A DNA stretch of 22,073 nucleotides from an uncultured Spirochaetia bacterium (GTDB lineage: Bacteria > Spirochaetota > CALGPD01): positions 1 through 22,073 of the forward strand of contig CALGPD010000373.1 of assembly GCA_937960625.1 (NCBI GenBank), in the 5' to 3' direction. Below the pieces are notes generated by a model, which saw only the letters and a program-made list of their open reading frames with translations, did not search any database and was not told the DNA's origin. The position numbers were made by a program, and so were the translations under genes. The first letter of the stretch is position 1. Each line of letters starts with the position of its first letter. Shown piece after piece: positions 15,626 through 22,073 of the stretch.

Positions 15626-16915
15626 CTAGTCAATCAAACGGTAATAAACACTTTCTTTTTTTATACTATCCATATCATCAATCCGTTCAACACATTCTTT
15701 AAAATCTTTTTCAACTGCTTTATACGTTACAATTATAACATGGACATAAAGCCCTTGGGTCTCTTTTTGATGTACTCCGGCAATACTTATTCCTTTTTCA
15801 GCGAGAATTCCAAGCACGTTTGCAAGTACTCCGGGAATATCTTCGGTTGTTATGCGCAAATAATACCGGCATTCAATATCGTTGATACTTCTTATTTCAC
15901 GGTCTGAATGCGGCATATCTTTAAAATGGCTGTATTCTGCTTTACTCGTAACGTATTCTGCCAAATCAACAATATCAGCAACAACAGCACTTGCTGTAGG
16001 GAAAGAGCCTGCACCTTTACCGTAATACATTGAATTGCCTAAAAACTCGGAATCTAATGAAATTGCGTTGTATTCATTCTTAACTGAAGCTAGAGAATTC
16101 TCCAAAGGAACAAGACAAGGATGAACCCTGATTTCAACAGATTCATCAACCTGTAGTTTTGTAAGGGCCAAAAGTTTAATGGAATACCCCATTGAATAAG
16201 CATATTCGACATCAAGTAATTCTATATTTTCAATTCCCTCGACAAATACATCTTCATAATTTATAGAAGTGTTAAAAGCTAAAGAAGCTAATATGGTAAT
16301 TTTAGCCGCTGCATCACCTCCGTTTATATCAAGCGTAGGGTCAGCCTCTGCGAAACCTAGCTCCTGAGCCATTTCCAGAGCTTGGTTAAACGGCATACTG
16401 TCATCAATCATTTTTGTTAATATGTAATTCGTTGTTCCGTTAATAATACCGTAAATTGCATGAATATTATCACCCACAAGGGATTCTTTTATTACTCTAA
16501 TTATCGGGATGCCTCCCGCGACACTGGCCTCAAGGCCTAAAAGCGTTCTGTTTTTTACAGCAGCCTGATAGATGTCTTTTCCTTTGGCCGCGAGTAAAGC
16601 CTTATTTGCGGTAACAACGTGTTTGCCTTTTTCAATAGCCTGGCTGACTATTTGAAAAGGCAGGTCAACTCCGCCAACAAGCTCGATTATAATATCTATT
16701 TCATCATCATCTACAACTGTTTTCCAATCATCAACTAAAAGCTCTTTCTCAACCTCAACATTCCGATAAGTTTTTAAATCTTTATCGCAAATATATTTGA
16801 ATTCAAGGTCAATACCCCTACGTTTTTTAATTAATTCATTATTCTTTAAAATAGTTTTAACTACACCGGTACCGATTGTACCAAAACCAATTAATCCTAG
16901 CTTAACTTTCTTCAT
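15626..16915 (-). CDS. hom: Homoserine dehydrogenase
   Basis: This 429-residue enzyme reduces aspartate semialdehyde to homoserine on the way to threonine and methionine. The NAD(P)-binding motif GFGTIGTGVV is at 10-19 and catalytic Lys105 is in TANKALLA. The family signature GFAEADPTLDINGGDAAAK is at 187-205. A C-terminal ACT domain (about 350-429, with ITTEDIPGVLANVLGILAEKGISI) suggests feedback control by an amino acid, often threonine. It is the monofunctional form without aspartokinase. AAGAGG lies 7 bases before the ATG. It leads a two-gene unit with the nucleotidyltransferase 8 bases downstream. That pairing has no obvious pathway logic. Confidence 0.93.
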   Translation of the reverse strand: MKKVKLGLIGFGTIGTGVVKTILKNNELIKKRRGIDLEFKYICDKDLKTYRNVEVEKELLVDDWKTVVDDDEIDIIIELVGGVDLPFQIVSQAIEKGKHVVTANKALLAAKGKDIYQAAVKNRTLLGLEASVAGGIPIIRVIKESLVGDNIHAIYGIINGTTNYILTKMIDDSMPFNQALEMAQELGFAEADPTLDINGGDAAAKITILASLAFNTSINYEDVFVEGIENIELLDVEYAYSMGYSIKLLALTKLQVDESVEIRVHPCLVPLENSLASVKNEYNAISLDSEFLGNSMYYGKGAGSFPTASAVVADIVDLAEYVTSKAEYSHFKDMPHSDREIRSINDIECRYYLRITTEDIPGVLANVLGILAEKGISIAGVHQKETQGLYVHVIIVTYKAVEKDFKECVERIDDMDSIKKESVYYRLID

Positions 16916-16943
16916 TACAGTACCTCTTAAAAATTATTGTGTT

Positions 16944-16972
16944 AATATATATTACAGAGGATGAAAAGTCAA
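16944..16972 (-). promoter_or_regulatory. Promoter of hom and the nucleotidyltransferase
   Basis: On the minus strand TTGACT (16967-16972) and TATATT (16944-16949) are separated by 17 bases. Predicted start near 16937 gives a leader of about 21 bases, ending in the AAGAGG of hom. Confidence 0.65.
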
Positions 16973-17022
16973 TAAACCATAGTTATAGTGTGTATTATTT
17001 TACACTGCAGGTTAAAGCTTTC

Positions 17023-18120
17023 TTATTTTTTTCCGCTACGGGGAGAAAGCCATTCATCAAGGCCAGGCCATAATTTTTTAGCAGCAATACCACCTGCAAC
17101 AATACCGATATGCCCGCCGTTAAGGATAAGGTCATGAGCATCTTTTGAACTCGTTAAATCATTCAAACATAAAGACGCAGAAGGCGGTACAATATTATCC
17201 CTTGAAGCAACAATGTTTAAAATACTGGAATCAATTTTCTTAAGTTCAACAGCTCTTCCGCCGATTCTAAGTTTTCCTTTTATAAGTTTATTATGCTGAT
17301 ATAAATCGCTTATAACATCTTTCCATAATTTCGTTACAAAAGGAACATTGTCGTTGAGCCAGCCTTCCATAGCAAAATAATTAGTTAACATTTTACCGCT
17401 TGATAATAATTTCCAAAAAGTCTGCCCTTTCCAAATAGCTGAAGACATATTTTTAATTGCAAAAGAACTCTCTAAAAAATCAGGAGGCAGTATACCGTAT
17501 GTTTGATGAATTCTCTCAACATCGAAGTATTTTTCCTCAGTCCATTTTTCAAATAAACCGTTTGTTTGAAAATCTACAGGAGTTGTCATGGTTAATAGGT
17601 TTTTAACTTTTTCAGGATATAAAGCGGAATAGATTACTGTAAAAGTTCCGCCAAGGCAATAGCCGTATAATGAAATTTTATCCTGTCCGGTTGCCTCTCT
17701 TAAATGGTCAACTGCTCCGTTTAATAATTCATCGATATATTCTTCCCATCCGAAGTATTTGTCCGAACGCGAAGGTATACCCCAATCCATTATATAAACA
17801 TCATACCCCTGTTCAGATAAAAACCGCATAAGGCTTCGTTTTTCCATTAAATCAACTATATACCACCGGTTAATTACGGAATAAACGAAAAGTAATGGAG
17901 TCTTATATTTTTTGTCTTCGTTAGGTAAATAGTTTAGAACCCGGAGTTTATTATTTCTATAAACTTCTTCGTAATCTGTATATCCTTTTTTAGGTTTATA
18001 TTTATATTGAAGAACGTCTTTTAAATTCAGCATTTTGTTAACAAAGTCAACACTATTTCCAACGACAAAATCACCTACTTCTTCAATAAACGATTTATCT
18101 TTATTTTCTTCTTTTCTCAT
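17023..18120 (-). CDS. phaC: Class III polyhydroxyalkanoate synthase, PhaC subunit
   Basis: This 365-residue alpha/beta hydrolase-fold enzyme polymerises hydroxyacyl-CoA into PHA. The lipase-like box is GYCLGG, with nucleophile Cys155. Asp308 is in SRDNIVPP and His337 in GGHIGIV, spaced as in the Allochromatium class III enzyme (149, 302, 331). Its length fits class III/IV PhaC (about 355-365) rather than class I (about 590). I start it at the ATG at 18118-18120, which has AGAGG 7 bases upstream. An in-frame TTG 14 codons earlier would overlap the preceding gene and lacks a Shine-Dalgarno site. The PhaE-like gene lies 19 bases upstream. No phaA, phaB or phasin gene is in the window. Confidence 0.9.
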   Translation of the reverse strand: MRKEENKDKSFIEEVGDFVVGNSVDFVNKMLNLKDVLQYKYKPKKGYTDYEEVYRNNKLRVLNYLPNEDKKYKTPLLFVYSVINRWYIVDLMEKRSLMRFLSEQGYDVYIMDWGIPSRSDKYFGWEEYIDELLNGAVDHLREATGQDKISLYGYCLGGTFTVIYSALYPEKVKNLLTMTTPVDFQTNGLFEKWTEEKYFDVERIHQTYGILPPDFLESSFAIKNMSSAIWKGQTFWKLLSSGKMLTNYFAMEGWLNDNVPFVTKLWKDVISDLYQHNKLIKGKLRIGGRAVELKKIDSSILNIVASRDNIVPPSASLCLNDLTSSKDAHDLILNGGHIGIVAGGIAAKKLWPGLDEWLSPRSGKK

Positions 18121-18139
18121 AACCGGACCTCTAGTAAAA

Positions 18140-18442
18140 TTATTTACCTTTCTCTCGTTCAAGTGTGTTTAATTTATTTTTAATATCACGTAAATTTCTG
18201 CGTAAATCGGCAATATCCTCGCCAATTTCATCCATATCTTTCTTACTTGAAATTCTAAAAACATCGAGAAATTTTTCCATATTCTTATCATTATAATCTT
18301 TCATATCAAACATATAATTGGATAATACTTTTGTGAATTGATTATATCCTTCGCTCATCAAAGTTTCCATTAATACTTTGTCAATCATGCCTTTGATATT
18401 ATCTAAAAACTTAGTATAAAATTCCATCATTTCATTAATCAT
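18140..18442 (-). CDS. Mini PhaE/PhaR-like synthase subunit
   Basis: This 100-residue, mostly helical protein sits directly before phaC. Its last 40 residues (DVFRISSKKDMDEIGEDIAD and on) resemble the C-terminal end of PhaE and PhaR. There a Pro/Ile-Ser-Arg/Lys segment is followed by a heptad-like helix that contacts PhaC. Class III PhaE is usually about 300-380 residues and class IV PhaR about 200, so this one is strikingly short. By position and pattern it should form a complex with PhaC and activate it. GAGGA lies 6 bases before the ATG. A phasin is the main alternative. Confidence 0.6.
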   Translation of the reverse strand: MINEMMEFYTKFLDNIKGMIDKVLMETLMSEGYNQFTKVLSNYMFDMKDYNDKNMEKFLDVFRISSKKDMDEIGEDIADLRRNLRDIKNKLNTLEREKGK

Positions 18443-18502
18443 AATTTATCCTCATATGTTAATATAGATTATTTAACAGTTCTTTTTTTAATTCTTACAC
18501 AA

Positions 18503-21500
18503 TTATTCACTTTTGTCTATAATTTTTTTTAGTTTTTCAATATTCTTTTTAATAATTGTGCGGCCGGGGTCGATTGAATACGCTTTTTCCCAGGCTGATA
18601 AGGCAAGACGGTATTTCCGGGTTACATAAAAAATATTACCCATATAGTTATAAGCATTTGATGAATATTTATTTTTTTGAAGAGCTGAACGGTAATTATC
18701 AAGAGCTTCGGAATAAAGGCCTTTATGACGATATACATGGCCCATTGCCATATACACTTGATAAGAATCCTGATTATGCATTAAAGCTTCTTTTAAGAAA
18801 AATAATGCTCTATTATAATCTTTTGCTTTTAAATACCTAAGCCCTTTATTTAGTTTATCCTCATACCTTGTTACAAATAATCCGCTAGGATCAAATGAAC
18901 TCTCAAAATCATCTTCATATTCTTCTCTTAGAGGTTCTTGCTCACGGTATACTGTTTTTTCCGTTTTTAATACTTCTCCGGTCTCTCTATCAAGCTGGAA
19001 AGTGGTTTTCGTTGTTTTATCTGTTTCAACTTCAAAATCCAGATGAATTTCATCTTTAACCTTTTCATCAGAATCAGATTCTTTTCTAACTATTTTTTCT
19101 TTGAGCATTGATGCTCTTTGCTTGAAGGTTTCTTTCTGTTTTTCTATCTCAGGCTGTGTTTCCTGTTTTATTTCAGGCTGAATAATTTCCGGGGCAGGTT
19201 TTTCCTGCGCTTGTTCTATAGCAGGAGGCTCCTGTTTTAATTCAGTTTTTTCTCGTTGTTTTAACAATTGTTGTTTTTCAGGTTCATCCTCATCAAGCCA
19301 ATCATCCATCTCGTCAGTTTGAACTTTCTGCTCTTTATATTCCGGCACAAATTTTTCTTTTTGCGTGCTCTCTTGTTCTACGGTTTCAGTAGTTGATAAG
19401 ATTTCTTTTTGTTCGGGCTGAACAACTGATTTTTTAATAATCTCATCTGCCGATTTTTGTTCTATATATGCCTGCGAAGCCGGTTCTTGTTCTTGCGTTT
19501 CTGAAATTTCCGGTTTTGAAACAGGAGTTTGTTTTTCTTCAACTTTTTCTTCAGGCGGTAAAAACTTTTCTTTGGTTTTATCTACAGCAATTTCTTCGTT
19601 ATCTTTTTCTTCTAACGCATCTTTAGGCTGTTCTAAAGTTACTTCTGCTATTTCTTGAGACAATTCCTGTTCCGGTTGGCTTTCAAAAAATTCCTCAAGT
19701 TTATGAACTTTAACAATTTTTTCAATCGGTTTAGGTTCCTGAATAACTTTACTTTTACTTTGAACCATTGAAGGTGTACCGGAATCAATTTCATTAAAAA
19801 AATCATCCAATTCTTCATCATCTATTTGAATAGGTTGAGGAGGATTTTCCAATTCAAGATAAGCGGCCTCTGATGCAACTATTTCAATATCATCCTCACT
19901 ATCTATTAATTCTCTGTTCTTTTTAATTTTACCCGTAACCGGTTTCATTCCTTTTTCAAAGAATTTTTGACCGGGGCCTAAAAGATTATCTATACTTTTA
20001 GCTTCTTTGATAATATTTCCGGATTTTGAATAAACTTGAAAAAATTTCTTTCCGGTATCAGTATCTTTTTGTACGACTTTACCAACATTCTCGGTAACTT
20101 CAAAATATCTTTCTCCTGAATCACTTTCCTTTTCACGTACTTTTTCAATGGTTCCGATAACAATAGGAGTAGTTAAAATTTCGTCTCTTTTTTCCTGTCC
20201 TTTTGGTGCCGATTTAAGAAAATCCTGCGAAATGTTGATTTCATGTTTTTTAGGCTTATCTTTTTCTTCTGATTTTCCTTCGATATCATCTTCTTCAATT
20301 TCTTTTATTTCAACCTGTATCGGTTCATCACTAACTGTTTTTATATCTTTATCGTCGGTTAAATATTTAGTTTGCGGTTCGGCCTCTAGTTTTTCATGCT
20401 GCGGAGCAATTTCCTGACCTTTTGTTTTTTGAGATGCGCCTACGATTTCAGCAGGCATTTGCAGTAATACTTTTACTTCTGCATGAGGAATAAAACGCAG
20501 AAGCCTGTCAAGTTCATTATCCGGATTTTTTAGAGTTTTATTATAGCTTACTTCAATAATATATGTGATTTTATTGTCAATGGACAGGTGATGAAAAATT
20601 CTATCATAATTGTCTTTACCCGGATAAACAAAATACGGTTTGGATTTTTCTCTCAATGTGTCCAAAAAAGCAAATTTATAAGCTTTACTTTGAAAATCCT
20701 CGTTCTCTTTTTTAATATCTATTAATTCAAGAGGAACAACTTTTTTACAGATTTTCTTTATTTCATAACCTTCAGGTTTAACCCGGTACAGATAAGCATG
20801 AGAAAAACCATAATCATCGACTAGAAAAGTACAAATCCGCGTTTCTATTTCTTCAAGTTCCTCAATTGCGCCGAATATTTCATCTGTATCAAGTTCCTCA
20901 ATGGTGTGTTCTTCTTTAACCTGCTCTTCAACAATTGCTTCGTTGATTTCTTCAAGTTTTTTCTTGTCTTTTGGAGTTATTTTTTCGCCTTCGGTAAAAC
21001 CAAGTTCAATGCCGATATTATATGTATGGGCATCTTTAATTCCGCGCAGCATTAAAGAAGGAAATAAAATCAATAAAAATGACCCCGCAAAATACGGTAT
21101 AATCATGTTGAGATATTTGAACGCATAATTAAGATTGCTTTTAATTTCAAAACCGAGACCGGTATATAAACCGAGGAAACTTCCTAATTGAATAATCAAT
21201 GCTGAGAAAAATAATGCATGAATTGACTCGAAATAAACATATGCCTTACTCTCATTATTAAAGCATTCACTAAACCTGGAGATAAAATAAGGAGTCATAC
21301 CAACTCCAAGAGAAATTGCAATGCCGTAAATCCGCATATTAATTAAATAGATTAAAACTCCGGCAAGAATTATTGAAGGCCCGAATCCTAATACCTCTTT
21401 TAACCCTGTACCTAGCCATTTTCTTTTGGAAGATACATACCCAAGAGGTATTGAAATAAGCAAAGCAAACAGCCATGCGCTTAAAGTTAAAAAAGCATCT

Positions 21501-21727
21501 GAAATTATTAAGATGAGAGTTTTTTTAAGAATATTAAACCCTGAAGCATCGGTTCCTAAAAAAAACTTGGAATAATTAGCTTTTATAAAGGGAATTCCTC
21601 TAGCAAGGTCTGATTTCAGGCTCATATTGTAAACCAAGGCAAAAGCGATGAAACCAATAAATAAAACCAAACCCAAGATGAACTGAAAATTTAAGAAATA
21701 TGATTTTTGTTTCTTTTGTTCTGCCAT
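18503..21727 (-). CDS. DppC-like membrane domain fused to GAF-like, acidic and TPR regions
   Basis: A 1074-residue fusion. Residues 1-235 resemble a DppC/OppC permease: an N-terminal helix (about 14-33), the FFLGTDASGFNIL stretch at 55-67 (compare HPLGTDxxGRDxL), about five more helices, and an end like the LxGDxLRDALDP close (LMLRGIKDAH, 226-234). The EAA coupling loop is not recognisable, and that part is about 30 residues shorter than in normal DppC. Residues 285-425 look like a GAF-type alpha/beta domain. Residues 430-950 are acidic, Gln/Glu/Pro/Lys-rich and probably disordered, with a short repeat near 525-570. Residues 955-1060 hold three TPR motifs. It starts 2 bases after the upstream DppB-like gene, so the two are probably translationally coupled. 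Confidence 0.65.
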   Translation of the reverse strand: MAEQKKQKSYFLNFQFILGLVLFIGFIAFALVYNMSLKSDLARGIPFIKANYSKFFLGTDASGFNILKKTLILIISDAFLTLSAWLFALLISIPLGYVSSKRKWLGTGLKEVLGFGPSIILAGVLIYLINMRIYGIAISLGVGMTPYFISRFSECFNNESKAYVYFESIHALFFSALIIQLGSFLGLYTGLGFEIKSNLNYAFKYLNMIIPYFAGSFLLILFPSLMLRGIKDAHTYNIGIELGFTEGEKITPKDKKKLEEINEAIVEEQVKEEHTIEELDTDEIFGAIEELEEIETRICTFLVDDYGFSHAYLYRVKPEGYEIKKICKKVVPLELIDIKKENEDFQSKAYKFAFLDTLREKSKPYFVYPGKDNYDRIFHHLSIDNKITYIIEVSYNKTLKNPDNELDRLLRFIPHAEVKVLLQMPAEIVGASQKTKGQEIAPQHEKLEAEPQTKYLTDDKDIKTVSDEPIQVEIKEIEEDDIEGKSEEKDKPKKHEINISQDFLKSAPKGQEKRDEILTTPIVIGTIEKVREKESDSGERYFEVTENVGKVVQKDTDTGKKFFQVYSKSGNIIKEAKSIDNLLGPGQKFFEKGMKPVTGKIKKNRELIDSEDDIEIVASEAAYLELENPPQPIQIDDEELDDFFNEIDSGTPSMVQSKSKVIQEPKPIEKIVKVHKLEEFFESQPEQELSQEIAEVTLEQPKDALEEKDNEEIAVDKTKEKFLPPEEKVEEKQTPVSKPEISETQEQEPASQAYIEQKSADEIIKKSVVQPEQKEILSTTETVEQESTQKEKFVPEYKEQKVQTDEMDDWLDEDEPEKQQLLKQREKTELKQEPPAIEQAQEKPAPEIIQPEIKQETQPEIEKQKETFKQRASMLKEKIVRKESDSDEKVKDEIHLDFEVETDKTTKTTFQLDRETGEVLKTEKTVYREQEPLREEYEDDFESSFDPSGLFVTRYEDKLNKGLRYLKAKDYNRALFFLKEALMHNQDSYQVYMAMGHVYRHKGLYSEALDNYRSALQKNKYSSNAYNYMGNIFYVTRKYRLALSAWEKAYSIDPGRTIIKKNIEKLKKIIDKSE

Positions 21728-21729
21728 AT

Positions 21730-22073
21730 CTACGCTGTTCTTTCCTCTTTACCCGTTATTAAATAAGCGGCTAAATAAAATATATACCTTAACAAAATGA
21801 AAATTAAACTTGCATAAATAAAAATTGCACAAATATCAATTATATTTTTTTTATTAAAACTATATCCAATTCCATATCCAAGCCCGCCTGAATATAAGAA
21901 AAACTCCGTTATAAATAAAATAGTTAAAAACATTCCTGTTTCTGCGGAAAAAGTTTTTAATGCATATATAATCGTTGCCTTTGAATTTTTTAACGTAGTT
22001 TTTTTATTAACCTTTTTATAATACCTGATTTTTAAAGAAACATATAATGAAAATATTAAAGAAATACTTACTA
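21730..22073 (-). CDS. DppB-like permease protein, C-terminal part
   Basis: The frame stays open to the right edge of the window, so this is the last 113 residues of a longer protein. Three hydrophobic segments are visible. The pattern ALKTFSAETGMFLTIL, then EFFLYSGGLGYGIG and a final helix before a charged end, follows DppB/OppB, where HALRNALLPVVT is followed by EtvFxxPGLG. The EAA loop before it is shortened and lacks its glycine (KKTTLKNSKATIIYAL). It ends 2 bases before the large DppC-like fusion, the usual DppB-DppC order. No ABC ATPase or binding protein is visible, though they could lie beyond the edge. Confidence 0.6.
   Translation of the reverse strand, partial: VSISLIFSLYVSLKIRYYKKVNKKTTLKNSKATIIYALKTFSAETGMFLTILFITEFFLYSGGLGYGIGYSFNKKNIIDICAIFIYASLIFILLRYIFYLAAYLITGKEERTA

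Noticed and set aside
16985..17010. Inverted repeat (GTGTA and TACAC) after phaC as a terminator
   Set aside because: The stem is only 5 bases and no T-tract follows on the minus strand.
18121..18162. TTG start giving a 379-residue PhaC that overlaps the PhaE-like gene
   Set aside because: There is no Shine-Dalgarno site before it. The ATG at 18118-18120 has AGAGG 7 bases upstream, and the resulting length matches class III PhaC.
18556..18840. 94-residue plus-strand frame opposite the TPR region
   Set aside because: It is antisense to a clear TPR domain, without a ribosome binding site or known domain.
1..22073. CRISPR arrays, insertion sequences, prophage, toxin-antitoxin or defence genes
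   Set aside because: I found no spaced direct repeats, transposase or integrase motifs, or recognisable defence domains. All sizeable frames are accounted for by cellular genes.

Overview
This is an AT-rich bacterial window with strong Shine-Dalgarno sites (AGGAG, AAGGA) and nearly gap-free gene packing. It contains no rRNA or tRNA, so the host cannot be placed firmly. The genes suggest a motile bacterium that makes polyhydroxyalkanoate (PHA) and has a sodium-pumping decarboxylase. It carries a FliA/SigD sigma factor, a FapA protein, a SwrB-like protein, PilZ and STAS proteins, and oxaloacetate decarboxylase GAB. Its DnaK lacks the N-terminal insert typical of proteobacterial DnaK. This mixture fits a poorly sampled lineage, but that is inference only.

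Left part (1-5722, minus strand). Reading in the direction of transcription, the order is a YifB/ComM AAA+ ATPase, then oadG-oadA-oadB, then a PilZ c-di-GMP receptor. A promoter and ribosome binding site point to another gene just beyond the left edge. oadGAB is preceded by a very good match to a sigma-54 (-24/-12) promoter.

Centre (5878-13387, plus strand). A STAS-domain protein is followed by a tight run: fliA, Jag_N-FapA, a small unknown gene, a SwrB/DUF6115-like membrane protein, a short DnaK and a J-domain/HEAT-repeat protein. The sigma factor followed by a SwrB-like gene resembles sigD-swrB of Bacillus. The DnaK and J-HEAT pair at the end looks like a dedicated chaperone machine joined to motility genes.

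Right part (13428-22073, minus strand). It holds rpoZ (omega), a membrane-anchored DUF302 protein, hom (homoserine dehydrogenase) with a sugar-nucleotidyltransferase, and a last group made of two divergent Dpp-type permease proteins, a mini PhaE-like subunit and a class III PHA synthase. The second permease-like protein is the oddest gene here: 1074 residues joining a DppC-like membrane domain, a GAF-like region, about 500 residues of acidic low-complexity sequence and C-terminal TPRs. Both permease domains seem to lack a normal EAA loop, so they may no longer work as ABC transporters.

Four start sites were moved from the longest reading frame to a codon with a proper Shine-Dalgarno site: oadG, the STAS gene, fliA and phaC. 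Several minus-strand promoters share a TATATT -10 with a 17-base spacer.
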